Below are positions 24,227 to 36,274 of a stretch of DNA of 64,000 bases, piece by piece. The DNA comes from Culex pipiens pallens (Eukaryota; Arthropoda; Insecta; Diptera; Culicidae). A model generated the notes under the pieces. The model was not told where the DNA came from. It saw only the letters and a program-made list of their open reading frames with translations, and did no database searches. The stretch's first letter is position 1. Every line of letters starts with the position of its first letter. The DNA lies in assembly GCF_016801865.2 (NCBI RefSeq), contig NC_068939.1:180390721-180454720 (forward strand). Reading direction: 5' to 3'. The position numbers and the translations under genes are program-made.

Positions 24227-24668
24227 GAAGTACCCATAGACCTTTGAGATACATAAAATTTTAGTAAACAAATAAATCAAAAAATATGTTTTTTAAATAA
24301 ATTAATTTTAAACTTTTAATATTTATTTTTTATAATCGTACAAAAAATGCTAGCTGTGGACCCCCCGAGAACTTGACAACTTTTTTATACATTTGTATTG
24401 GTTGTTTCCGTTGTGCTTAAAGGAAATGGCTATGCACCAGGCGCTTCCATATTCTTGTAGATGGCTCATATAATTGGGAGGAGACGCATGGTTTTTTTTA
24501 AATTGTTCGATTTTTTATGTTAAAAAATTTACCAGATTTGCATCAGTCCGCGTGGACATAAAATCAAATTCTGTCGAATGCATCGGATTCGGGGATGCCT
24601 TTTCTCTCAGGAACGGATGAGATATCGTCAATCCCTTGACACAAGTTTTGTTTTGTCGAGTAGTGTAA

Positions 24669-25299
24669 TTTTTAATGTTTGAAAATTCTCCCATTATCCG
24701 TTACTCGACTGTAAATATTTTTTGGAACATGTCATTTTAAGGGAAACTTAATGTACTTTTCGATTCTATATTGGCCAAGAAGGGTCATTTTTTCATTTAG
24801 AACAACATTTTTCATTTTAAATTTTTGTGTTTTTTCTGACTTTGCAAGGTTATTTTAAAGATTGTTACAATGTTCTACAAAAATGTAGATCAGACAATTA
24901 CAAATATTTTAATATGCATGCATAAGGGGTTTGCTGCTAAAAATTACGAGTTATCATTTTTATAACTTTTTTAGTGTTTTTTTCGATGAAAAATTCGTTT
25001 TTTTCGGAATTTTGAGTATGCCATTGAATCAGGCGTCTAAATTAACATAAAAGTCCCTTTGACACCAAATTTCTATCTCATCACCGTTTCAGGCTGCAAA
25101 TTATTGAAAAACACCTCTTTTTTCGCATGTTCAAAAATGGAAGGGATCGTACCGCCCCTCCGTTACGAGATATCAAAAAACGGACCTCGGATTCGTGATC
25201 AGGGACAAAAGTTACCCCTTAGGACAAAGTTTCACGCAAATCGAAGAGGGGTCGGGGCAACTTTTCCCGATTTCGTGTGAGTTTGTAGAGTATTACCCA
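24669..25299 (+). mobile_element. FB-B foldback, one arm only
   Basis: Equivalent to the right arm of the intact FB-B at 5299-6649, ending in TATTACCC. The left arm is absent: the CACTA palindrome abuts it directly. The left flank of the palindrome is not FB-B, so the truncation probably predates that insertion. Confidence 0.7.
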
Positions 25300-27200
25300 A
25301 AAAGTAAATTTCAAAAAATACAAATTCTTGGGATAATTGCTCATAAATGAAGACAGGTCTGGGAGGAAAATTAGCAAGTTCAATTATCGAGTGATTTAAA
25401 TTTCCTCATGAATAATTTTGTGTGTCAAATGTTATAATGATTCTTGATTCCGTTCAAGTGAAACATTTTTTTTATAAATTTATATTTTATTATTTTTTAA
25501 AAGATATGTGAAACTGAACTGCTAAATCAAATCAAAATCAAATCTTCAACTTAAACTTAAGTCAAAAAGGAGGTTAATCTGCTGTCAACCTGGCACCAGG
25601 AGAACAACGCCGAAGCAGAAATAGAACACAGCTGTAAGCTCTTTGCGAGACCAATATTGGGCCCATCATCATCGAAATCACATCACTCTAACGAGCAGAC
25701 AGAGGCTGTGCACCGGGGAACAGAAGTATCATAATCATCATCAGCAACTTTCGCAACCAAGGAGGGGGGCTCATTGCTTTATCGGTTTGCTTTTTTGTAG
25801 AAATACACGGAAAGACATTAGAAAACAATAGTTCAAAGAATGATTTGGAAAAAAACATGTTACTTTGATTGAATGTAGAACATTTTCAAATGTCTTTGAC
25901 ACAGGCCTTTTTGGCCTCTCTCTGCAGGAGTCCGTTACGTTCTGCTCACACGCACCCCCCGCCACCACGTGGCGGTAAATCAATAAAATATTGATTGCAA
26001 AGTTATGGCGAGCCCAAAAATGGATTCTAACTAACTTTTGCCAGTGTGCCAGTGCGTGTGTGTGCAAGCGAGTCCGCGCTATGAATGGAAATGGTGCTCA
26101 ATGGTTTCCCTTGCCGATTTCTTTTCGCCACTTCGAATTGCTTTTGCGTGTTTATTTTTTTTTTCAAAAGAACGTTTCGAAAAGTGGGGTGACTTTGACC
26201 CGACCCGGCAAACTCTCGACCAACAGAAAAAGTGTCTCAACTTGGCACTCTTTTGAAGCGGTGAAAACCATCCTGCGTTTCCTGCGAATAAAACTCAATC
26301 AACAGTGTCGGTGGTGGGGTGGGCGAAATTTTGCCTCGTTTTGAAGTTTCACAATTGGATTTCTATTTATCGGTGCCGATTGGCGGTGGGAGAATGAGTT
26401 ATCTTTATCTACACGTATGAGTTGAGGAATGGGTAAAGTTCTGAGAAAAGGATTCGTTGCTGGTGCTGACAGGGCACTCAAAGTTGCGGACCAACTTAAG
26501 TGATTCGATGTGTGAAGGAATTGATACAAGGTTTTTCTGACTCTAGCTGAAGCTGTCAAGGGTAGCATTCTCAGAATGATAAGTAATCATAACTTCATAA
26601 CAATACCTTTGATTGATTTTTTTTATCAATAACCGTGATATTTTTAAAAACAATTTGAAACCTGACATACCTTAATGGTAATCAGTTAAATCACACCTGT
26701 TGCTTTTTTAAGTGCTAAAATTTTCTAAAACGTTATGTACGCAAACTTGTTTTTTAGACATTTTGATATAAACGTTTTAATTAATTCAATAATTTTCGTT
26801 GGTGTTAACAACCATATTCCATCTTTTTGTTTGTTACAGACTTTCAAAATAAGTAAAAAAAATCACTTTTCATACAGAAAACTTAATTAAAAAAACTTAA
26901 CTGTGATAAATTTAACATAAAAAATCAATTCGCAATTTGATTTTTACAAGTGACGTTGTCTATGTACGGATTTTTGAATCTACTCGCTGATTTTTAAAAA
27001 GCAAAATTGCTGATGAGACATTTTTTTGAACTGTCAGTTTCATTTTTAAAGGACAATTTGAGTAGCTCTCCGGTTAGGCTCGGTTCTAATAGTTCTAATC
27101 ATATTTTCTATTAAAAACACTCAGAACGATTTTACTCTTAAAAGCAAACTTGACACTTCGTAAACTTGTAAACGTTCAACAATTGAAAAAATATAGTTAT
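25300..27200. other. Unique DNA island, no gene recognised
   Basis: 25600-26560 has balanced composition and no window repeats; 26560-27200 is AT-rich. Frames of 60-117 codons overlap on both strands and show no domain. Confidence 0.35.
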
Positions 27201-27219
27201 TTGATTCTGCAAATTACGG

Positions 27220-28257
27220 CTTATTTTAAGATTGTTATTAAAACGTATTTTAATCCGGCTGAAACTTTTTTGGTTCCTTCGGAATGCCTAAAGAAGCCAT
27301 TTTGCATAATTAGTTTGTACAATTTTCCATACAAATTTGGCAGCTGTCCATACAAAAATGATATGTTTTTTTTTTTAAATTCAATAATCTGTACCTTTTG
27401 AAGAATTTTTTTTTTTCGATTTGGTGTCTTCGGCAAAGTTGTAGGTATGGATAAGGACTACACTGAAAAAAATTATGCACGGTAAAAATTTGGTGATTTA
27501 TAAATTTACTTTTTGTCACTAAAACTTGATTTGCGAAAATCACTATTTTGTTTTTTTTTAAATATTTTTTTATATGTTTAAGGGAACATAAATGGTAACT
27601 TTTCAAAAATTGCCAGAACGAGTATAAATTCTTTGTCCGAGTTATTAATTCATGAATCAATGCAAATTTAAATTAAAATCGAAATATTGGTCTTAACGAT
27701 TTTTCAACTTCATTTTTCGATGTGAAATAGAATTTGAAATCATAAAGTACTTTAGTAAAATTTTGATTAAGTGCATCGTTTTCAAGTTATAGCCATTTTC
27801 AGGTAACTTTTTTTTTGAAAATAGTCGCAGTTATTCATTTTTTTTTTACATTTTGCCCTTGTTTGCCCACTTTTTAAAAAAATATTTTTGAAAACCTGAA
27901 AAAGTTCTCTATATTTTGCTTTTTTTTGAAAAAATCAGTTCAAAATTGTTTGCACATTCTGAAATTTTCAGAAAATTTGACATTTAATGTCCCCTAAAAC
28001 ATATCAGAAAATAGAAAAAAATAAATATTTTTTTTTTCAAAACAAGTGACGAAAAGTTAAATAAAAAACACATTTTTTTTAACCGTGTAGCCCTTATCCA
28101 TATCAACAACTTCGCCAAAGAACCAAATTGATCTAAAATTTTCTCCAAAAGATATAGATTTTTGAATTTTCATTTATTATTTTTGTGTGGACAGCTGCCA
28201 AATTTGTGTGGAAAATTATATGGACAAACAAAAAAAAAATACAAATTGAGAATTGCC
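27220..28257. mobile_element. Decayed FB-A-like foldback
   Basis: The left side carries TTAATCCGGCTGAAACTT, CCATACAAATTTGGCAGC and GGTGTCTTCGGCAAAG. The right side carries the same phrases inverted and degraded, ending GAGAATTGCCC. Related to the subfamily at 39195-40222. No TSD recognised. Confidence 0.5.
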
Positions 28258-28490
28258 CAGCAGAAACTGCCTTGGTGAAGTCGCTGGTTGGCAGTTGGAC
28301 TCACAATCCAAAGGTTGCCAGTTCGAATCCCGGGTTGGAAGGAAACTAGGTATAAAAAAAGGTTTGAGTGATCTCCCCATTCAAGCCAGACGCATAAATT
28401 CGTTTAGAAATCTTGCAATTGAGTTCACTAGGACTTGTGGGTTACGTACTCAGTCAGTCACTTTACAGTTACTAATTTCAGTTTGATTTA
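28258..28490 (+). mobile_element. tRNA-derived SINE, single-headed copy
   Basis: Contains a tRNA-like head: AGTCGCTGGTTGGCAG, an anticodon-like stem-loop (TTGGA-CTCACAA-TCCAA, valine-type CAC loop) and an exact Pol III B box GTTCGAATCC (28321-28330), followed by a unique tail and an A-run. The head matches the second head of the SINE at 41972-42385, so this is a related, 5'-truncated or monomeric copy. Confidence 0.75.
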
Positions 28491-29564
28491 AAAAAAAACT
28501 AATCAGCAAATTGCGCGCAAAACTTTCGCTTAAATTTTGCGCCCCCTAGTTTTGTGTTTAACTTTCGCAATCTAGTTCAAATCGAGCGAAACTTTTCCGC
28601 AAAACTGCAACTATCCACGTGTGGAAATGCTCGAGTTTCCTCACCACTGTTTTCCCGCGAACTGCTACACGTGCAATGTATGTTTCATTTGCATACCACC
28701 ACGTGTACACATTCACACACCCACAGAAGTTGAAGTTGAACACAATGTGTAGCACCGAGCATTGGTGTGCACAGTTCCGGAAAAGTTTAAATCTCACGTG
28801 TTTCAACCGCCACTTTTGTGACGACGACGACGACGACGACTGTGTTTTGTGCAAAAGGCAAAGCTTTTCCGCTTATGCACACACCCTCACATGACGGGGT
28901 TTTTCCTGCGGTTGGGAAAATAAGCTGTTCGCTGCCGAGCAACTTTTTCTTCTCTCTGTGCAAACGCAGCAGCAGCAGGGTGTCGACTTGGGGGCTGGCA
29001 AAAATCTGGTAACCGCAAACCGGATAAGCAGTTGTTCAATTTTCCCTCATCTGTTATTCAATTTACCAACCAACCTCGTCCTGCTGCTGCTCTTGAGGAA
29101 GTTTTTCCCCCACTGGAGAAGCACACTTGTTCAAACATACAAACATTCACATTCGTACAAACGCCGCGCTGAGAGGGCCCTTGAATGTTTGTGCAAAATG
29201 TAACGCAAATGGGGAGCAAACTTTCAAGTGTGTGCGCCAAATGGATTCGTTACTAGCACTGTTGTTGAAGCTGCATGAGTGTGTGTGTTTCGAGCTTGGT
29301 GCTTTCCATAAATCTCGGCGGGTCCCAAATGGCGGTTTTACCACCACCATCACCACAGTTGAAATGCTGTCACTGCCGGGAGTTTGTGTCAGACCGGATA
29401 TGACAAAGCAGCTAATCTCGGCTTTGGGGCTTCGTGCATGGTGCCGCCGTGGGATCAACGGGGGTGTGACACATCCGTTGGCTTGCCAGGATATTGTGCG
29501 ATGTAAAAAGTTGTTCTTTTTGCCGTTGTTGTCTTTTTTTTCCTTCTGAAATAAGTGAATCTTC
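28491..29564. other. Unique DNA island, no gene recognised
   Basis: Balanced composition with small microsatellites such as (GAC)n at 28820-28840 and CAG repeats near 28967. Open frames overlap on both strands and are rich in simple sequence. Nothing protein-like was confirmed. Confidence 0.35.
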
Positions 29565-30789
29565 CTTCTTACTTCTTACTTCTTACTTCTTACTTCTTAC
29601 TTCTTACTTCTTACTTCTTACTTCTTACTTCCTTCTTCTTACTTCTTACTTCTTACTTCTTACTTCTTACTTCTTACTTCTTACTTCTTACTTCTTACTT
29701 CTTACTTCTTACTTCTTACTTCTTACTTCTTACTTCTTACTTCTTACTTCTTACTTCTTACTTCTTACTTCTTACTTCTTACTTCTTACTTCTTACTTCT
29801 TACTTCTTACTTCTTACTTCTTACTTCTTACTTCTTACTTCTTACTTCTTACTTCTTACTTCTTACTTCTTACTTCTTACTTCTTACTTCTTACTTCTTA
29901 CTTCTTACTTCTTACTTCTTACTTCTTACTTCTTACTTCTTACTTCTTACTTCTTACTTCTTACTTCTTACTTCTTACTTCTTACTTCTTACTTCTTACT
30001 TCTTACTTCTTACTTCTTACTTCTTACTTCTTACTTCTTACTTCTTACTTCTTACTTCTTACTTCTTACTTCTTACTTCTTACTTCTTACTTCTTACTTC
30101 TTACTTCTTACTTCTTACTTCTTACTTCTTACTTCTTACTTCTTACTTCTTACTTCTTACTTCTTACTTCTTACTTCTTACTTCTTACTTCTTACTTCTT
30201 ACTTCTTACTTCTTACTTCTTACTTCTTACTTCTTACTTCTTACTTCTTACTTCTTACTTCTTACTTCTTACTTCTTACTTCTTACTTCTTACTTCTTAC
30301 TTCTTACTTCTTACTTCTTACTTCTTACTTCTTACTTCTTACTTCTTACTTCTTACTTCTTACTTCTTACTTCTTACTTCTTACTTCTTACTTCTTACTT
30401 CTTACTTCTTACTTCTTACTTCTTACTTCTTACTTCTTACTTCTTACTTCTTACTTCTTACTTCTTACTTCTTATATCTTACTTCTTACTTCTTACTTCT
30501 TACTTCTTACTTCTTACTTCTTACTTCTTACTTCTTACTTCTTACTTCTTACTTCTTACTTCTTACTTCTTACTTCTTACTTCTTACTTCTTACTTCTTA
30601 CTTCTTACTTCTTACTTCTTACTTCTTACTTCTTACTTCTTACTTCTTACTTCTTACTTCTTACTTCTTACTTCTTACTTCTTACTTCTTACTTCTTACT
30701 TCTTACTTCTTACTTCTTACTTCTTACTTCTTACTTCTTACTTCTTACTTCTTACTTCTTACTTCTTACTTCTTACTTCTTACTTCTTA
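29565..30789 (+). repeat. (TTACTTC)n heptamer array, ~175 copies
   Basis: About 1.2 kb of a 7-bp unit, nearly perfect: the visible interruptions are TTCC at about 29632 and TATATC at about 30474. All frames stay open because the 7-mer lacks stop codons in this orientation; the long LLTSYF-type frames are artefacts of that. Directly followed by a fragment of the ~127-bp satellite. Confidence 0.98.
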
Positions 30790-30817
30790 ATACTCAAAAT
30801 GTTCACAAAACTAAGTG

Positions 30818-31549
30818 TTTTGCCTTCCTCACCTCACTGAGGCAAGGCTATAAAATCACTCGAAAAATGAACTTCTGAAATACGACTCCTAGATATACCT
30901 TCACGTATACCTATCGACTCAGAATCAAATTCTGAACAAATGTCTGTGGGGATGTGTGTAGACATGATTTTTTTTCCACACGATTATCTCAGAACTGGCT
31001 GTACCGATTTTGGCCGGACCCGCCTTATTCGGTTCGTTTTGGGGTTCCCTAAGACCCTATTAAATTTTATTCTGTTTAGTGAAGTACTTTTAAAATTATG
31101 CCAAGAAAAAGATTTTTTGGTGCTACAGAAAAGGGTGATTTTTGCATAACCTCAAAGGCCGGGTCTTTTTGCTTTTTTGACTTTTTGACCACGCGGGGGA
31201 TTGGCAGCCACACCCCCTTGCATGCGTATCACCCGGTTGCCACATCGCTTAAGCAGTGTCTGCGTCTCTTCTGGAAAAAAATCTGTATTAATTATGTTGC
31301 TGCATCATTTTGTCTCGACAAAGATTTACACGAACTTTTTACTGAAATATATAACTCATGAGACTTTTCACCTTAATTTTGAAGAGTTGGTAAAAAAAGA
31401 ATTGAAAATTGCATTTCAAGTAAAATCAATAATTAAAAAAAAAACAAATGAAAAAAAATAATAAAAAACTCTTAAATTAATTTGTAAATACCACCTAAAA
31501 TACAACATGAATGCGAGGAAGGCATCAACCAACTTAAGGTGGATTAAAT
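30818..31549. mobile_element. MITE with TTTGCCTTCCTCAC ends, in satellite
   Basis: Starts TTTTGCCTTCCTCACC; near the other end is GCGAGGAAGGCATC. Same family as 15717-16110. The flanking satellite can be rejoined across it and matches the uninterrupted sequence at about 34497-34530, so the insertion point is clear; the duplicated bases (AAGT/ACGT) are imperfect. Frames of 69-87 codons inside are not recognised as genes. Confidence 0.65.
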
Positions 31550-32888
31550 AACGTTTTTGAAACAAAATTCTCAAAATTTCAGTTTTATAATATAAGCATC
31601 AAATGATCGGAATTTTTCCATACATTTGAAAAATAATAATACATTTTTTTAAACACTAAAATTTTTTCATAAAACAAAATGTGTTATGGTATTTTTTTAT
31701 TTTCTTACATTGAACATCAATTTCAAATTCTACAATCCTACTTTGATCAAATTTGAATGATTGATTGCCAATAAAAAAGGCATTTTTCAAAATTTCATCA
31801 GCGCCATTTTTGATTTCAAAAATCTGAATAAATATAAATAGATTTTCCTGATTTACTGAAAATTGCAGTTTTTTACAATTGAATTTTGAGTATTTTCAAA
31901 TAAAAAATGTTTTTACTCTCGAAATTCATGAAAAAATCTCTATCATTTGATACCCATATTCATAAATACTGAAATTTTGAGAGTGTTAAAAAAACGATGT
32001 TTTAGGACAATTTTGAGTTTAAAAATGTGTTATTACTCTCAAAATGTATTAAAATCCCGATCCTTTGATACCTATAATATACAAACTAAAATTTTGAGTA
32101 TTTTTTTCAAAAATACATAGTTTTGTGAAATTTTTGAGTGATTTCAAAAAAAGTGATTGCGTACGAAATCTATGACAAAATCCCGATCATTTGATACCCA
32201 TTTTGTAAAAACAGAAATTTCGAGTTTTTTTTTTCGAAAACACGTTGTTTTTTGAAAATTTTGAGTATTTCAAAAAAAAAATGTTATTATTTTCGAAATG
32301 TATGAAAATTGCGATAATTTTATACCCATATTGTAAAAACTGAAATTTTAAGTTGTTTTTTCGTAAATACGTTGTTTTGTGAAAATTTTGAGTATTTTCA
32401 AAAAACAATGTTATTACTTCCGAAATGTATGAAAATTCCGATCATTTTATACCCATATTGTAAAAACTTAAATTTTGAGTTGTTTTTTCGAAAATACGTA
32501 GTTTTTTGATTTCAAAAATCTGAATAAATATAAACAATCAAAAATAAGACAGCGAAACCTGGACTGTATGAGTATAAAATGATCGGGATTTTTTATACAT
32601 TTCGAAAGATATAACACATTTTTTTTAAAAACTAAAAAATTTCTCAAACCTACGCGTTTAAAAAAAACTCAAAATTGCAGTTTTTTACAATTAAATTTTG
32701 AGTATTTTCAAATAAAAAATGTTTTTACTCTCGAAATTTATGGAAAAATCTCGATTATTTGAAAGCCATATTCTTAAATACTGAAATTTTGAGAGTGTTT
32801 AAAAAAACGATGTTTAAGGACAATTTTAAGGTTAAACAATCTTTTATTATTTTCTAAATGTATAAAAAATCCCGATCATTTGATACCT

Positions 32889-34127
32889 GAGCAACTCTCT
32901 ACGAAATCGACCAATTTCGACCATTTTTATTTTTTGTATTTTTTTATTTAACTTTAACTTTGTGGGGGCCTTCTCTATGACCAAATAAGCTATTTTGCGT
33001 CATTGGTTCACCCATACAAGTCTCCATACAATTTTGGCTGCTGTCCATACAAAAATGGTACGTAAATATTAAAACAGCTGTAACTTTTGAGAGAATTTTC
33101 TGATCAATTTGGTGTCTTCGGCAAAGTTGTAGGTATTGTTGAGGACTTCTGAGAAAAAATAAGTAGACGGAAAAAAATTGTGATTTTTGGAAAATGTAAT
33201 TAATACATGAAACATTCGTGAAATTTTCCGATCTTTTCGACAAAAATATTTTGAAATTTTGTAAATCAAGATCAACATTTTAAAAGGGCCAAAATTTCAA
33301 AATATTTTTTTCGAAAAGATCGAAAAGTTTCACGAATGTTTCATGTATTAAAATTGAAAATCGGACCATTATTTGCTGAGATATGGTCATTAGAAAATGG
33401 TGGGTTGTTTTGGTGAGTTTAGGAAAACTTCAATTTTCGTGTTTCTTTTTCTTAAAGCGGCTCTATCTCAGCAACCCGAGGTCCAATCTTCAATGACTCT
33501 TAGACAATTTTATAGCAAATTTTCTGAACTTTTCAAAAAAAATATTTTAAGAAACGGTCACTCATGGTCACTATTTTTAAAAATTGAAAAACTTCAAATA
33601 TTTCGCTAAAATCAAACTTTCGGTGGCTATATCTTGAAAAAGGAGCCCTTTATCAAAAAATCTGTAAAGTACTTTTCGTTTGCAAATTCAATTCTGCATT
33701 AAAAAAATAATATCAAACTTGTTTTTGCACGAAACTTCGATTTTTTCCAAAAATCACCGTTTTTTTTCAAAAAATCATAACTCGGCGGCAGATTGTTTGA
33801 CCATGTTTCTTTAAGGCTCAAAAGTTGCGGATTTTTGTCCCCTTATTTTTTTCCATGTACCTATTTTTTTTCTCAAAAGTCCTCAAAAATACCTACAACC
33901 TTGCCGAAAACACCAAATTGATCAGAAAATTCACTCAAAAGGTACAGTTGTTTGAATATTTACATACCATTTTTGTATGGACAGCAGCCAAAATTGTATG
34001 GAGACTTGTATGGATGAACCAATCACACAAAATATTTTATTCGGTCATAGGGAAGGCCCCCACAAAGTTTGAGCCAAATCAAAAAATACAAATAAATTCC
34101 ATTTCCGGTTTTGGTAGAGAATTACTC
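32889..34127. mobile_element. FB-A foldback, internally rearranged, in satellite
   Basis: Tips GAGCAACTCTCTACG and GGTAGAGAATTACTC. Both arms carry FB-A phrases, but the copy is 1239 bp against 1913 bp for the complete one, with a shortened left arm. The flanking 4-mers (ACCT, CATT) do not match. Confidence 0.75.
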
Positions 34128-35650
34128 CATTTTTTGCACTAAAAATTAAATTGACAAAAAACATATTTTTAACTTTCAAAATTTTTGATATCTGAAGTTT
34201 TTTTTTTTTTGATATGGTCCAATTGCGTGTAAGTGCTTTAAAAATTATGAATTTCTAAAAAAATTTTTTTTGGAAACATCAAAACCTGGACAAAAAAAAT
34301 ATTGAAAATCATTTTAAAGGCAAAATCGAAATTGCAATCGAATTTTTTTTTCCAGTATTTTGAAAATGCAAATTTCTTAAATTTTTACGAAACGACGTAT
34401 TTTCGAAAAAGTACTCCAAACTTTAGTTTTTACAATTTGGGTATCAAATGGTCGGGGTTTTTTTCATACATTTCGGACGCAACAACTTTTATTCAAATAC
34501 TCAAAATGTTCACAAAACTACGTGTTTTTGAAACAAAATTCCCAAAATTTCAGTATTATAATGTAAGTATCAATTGATCGGGATTTTTTCCATACATTTC
34601 AAAAATAATAATATATTTTTTTAAACACTAAATTTTTTTCATAAATTAAAATGTTTTGTGTGTAAATGTAAATGTATTTTTTTTTTATTTTCTTACATTG
34701 AACATCAATTTCAAATTCTGCCATCCTACTTTGATCAAAATTGAATGATTGATTGCCAATAAAAAAGGCATTTTTCAATATTTCATCACTGCCATTTTGG
34801 ATTTAAAAATCTGAATTAATTTAGACAATCAAAAATAAGACAGCGAAAACTGGACTGTATGGGTATTAAATGATCGGGATTTTTTCAAGCATTTCGAAAG
34901 ATATTACACATTTTTTTTTTGTTTTGAAATACTCAAGATTTTCCTGATTTACTGAAAATTGCAGTTTTTTACAATTGAATTTTGAGTATTTTCAAACTAA
35001 AAATGATTTTACTCTCGAAATTCATGAAAAAATCTCTATCATTTGATACCCATATTCTTAAAGACTGAACTTTTGAGAGTGTTAAAAAAACGATGTTTTA
35101 GGACAATTTTGAGTTTAAAAATGTGTTATTACTCTCAAAATGTATAAAAATCCCGATCATTTGATACCTATAATATACAAACTAAAATTTTGAGTATTTT
35201 TTTCAAAGTTTGAGTTTTTGTGAGTTTTGTGACAATTTTGAGTATTTTCAAAAACTGTGTTATTATTTTCGAAATGTATGGAAAAATCCCGATCATTTGA
35301 TACCCATTTTGTAAAAACAGAAATTTTGAGTTGTTTTTTCGTAAATACGTTGTTTTGTGAAAATTTTGAGTATTTTCAAAAAACAATGTTATTACTTCCG
35401 AAATGTATGAAAATTCCGATCATTTTATACCCATATTGTAAAAACTTAAATTTTGAGTTGTTTTTTCGAAAATACGTAGTTTTGTGAAAATTTTGAGTAT
35501 TTTCAAAAAAACAATGTTATTACTTCCGAAATGTATGAAAAAATCCTCCCAATCACTTGTTACCCATATTGCAAACACAATGATTTAGAAATTCTCCTTC
35601 GAAAAAAAATAGCATTTTGAAAATACGTGTTTTTGTGAAAAATTTCATTT

Positions 35651-36209
35651 AATTATAATTGCAATGGATAGCAGATATTTTCAAAGTTTTTGTCCCACTG
35701 CGGAAAATAAAAAAAAAGTATAAAAATGTAAATAACAAGCCATAGTCTCAACATTTTAATGCAAAAAGTGTTTTAAAATGCATTTTGCACTAGTTCAGTT
35801 GTTTTGCAATCATTAGTTTAAAAAAAAGTGAGATTTGACGAAAACAAAAAAAAATAGCAAAAAAAAACTTATTGCGATACTAAACATCGAAAACTTTCCA
35901 AAATTCAAAAGATGTTTCAACCAACCCAAACATGCTAAAAATGATTTTAAACGCAGGGGAATGCAAACCAAGGCATGTCTGTAGCTTGTTCATGTTTTAC
36001 ATCTTCATTCAAACTGTGGCTTCAAAATTTATTTTTTAAAGAACTTAATTTAGCTCGTTTACAGTTTTGTTGATATTTATATCTTTTGCATCGAAATTCA
36101 GAAAATTTTAAATGCTTTTGACTACTCAAGAACTGATTAAATGTGAATATTTCAAAAGGACACTTTTCTTTCCAAACAACTCGATATGATTTTGAAAGTT
36201 GCTCAACAT
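35651..36209. other. AT-rich DNA downstream of the opsin
   Basis: 35690-35850 shares words (AAAATGCATTTTGCA, CAATCATTAGTTT) with 43150-43330 inverted, so it is an old dispersed repeat. No gene. Confidence 0.4.
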
Positions 36210-36215
36210 TTTATT
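36210..36215 (-). promoter_or_regulatory. Poly(A) signal of the opsin gene
   Basis: AATAAA on the minus strand, about 60 bases past the opsin stop codon, giving a short 3' UTR. It is the first canonical hexamer downstream of the gene. Confidence 0.6.
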
Positions 36216-36274
36216 TAAAAATAAATCTCAAACACCATTAACATTGCTAATTGACTCTACCAACAAAGGACGAC

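Larger units (their letters stand above)
18852..24665. mobile_element. 5.8-kb palindromic CACTA-tipped element carrying satellite arrays
   Basis: Ends are exact inverted repeats beginning CACTACTCGACAAAAC, flanked by TAA on each side (18849-18851 and 24666-24668). CACTA-starting ends and a 3-bp TSD are hallmarks of CACTA/EnSpm-type transposons. The unique arms (18852-19283 and 24227-24665) are inverted copies with only two base differences noticed plus about 25 extra bases at the inner edge of the right arm. Between them lie two opposed arrays of a 144-bp monomer and a 27-bp asymmetric centre. No transposase is present. Superfamily assignment rests on tips and TSD only; a PIF/Harbinger origin (TWA TSD) is the alternative. 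Confidence 0.8.
30790..35650. repeat. Large ~127-bp satellite block with nested insertions
   Basis: Satellite units run from 30790 to 30817, 31550 to 32888 and about 34420 to 35650. The best preserved are spaced 127-133 bp (35291, 35418, 35551). Interrupted by a MITE (30818-31549) and an FB-A copy (32889-34127). A stretch of about 600 bp is duplicated within the block (31555-32115 and 34515-35205). Confidence 0.8.

Noticed and set aside
19420..24280. Long open frames (168, 633 and 790 residues) of a 48-residue repeat
   Set aside because: The monomer is 144 bp, so one stop-free frame repeats. Two units carry stops, differences between units are mostly amino-acid-changing, and there is no promoter, leader or known domain.
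28258..28335. Functional tRNA gene (also at 42310-42380, 52200-52390)
   Set aside because: Heads have A and B boxes but no matching acceptor stem; tails, target duplications and double heads mark them as SINEs.
29565..30789. Telomere-like array
   Set aside because: The unit TTACTTC is not the insect telomere repeat TTAGG, dipterans lack that system, and the array is internal.
29494..30840. Leu/Ser/Tyr/Phe repeat proteins of 411 and 448 residues
   Set aside because: Translation of a stop-free 7-bp array in overlapping frames. The same holds for the frames at 44592-45171 and 62320-63578.
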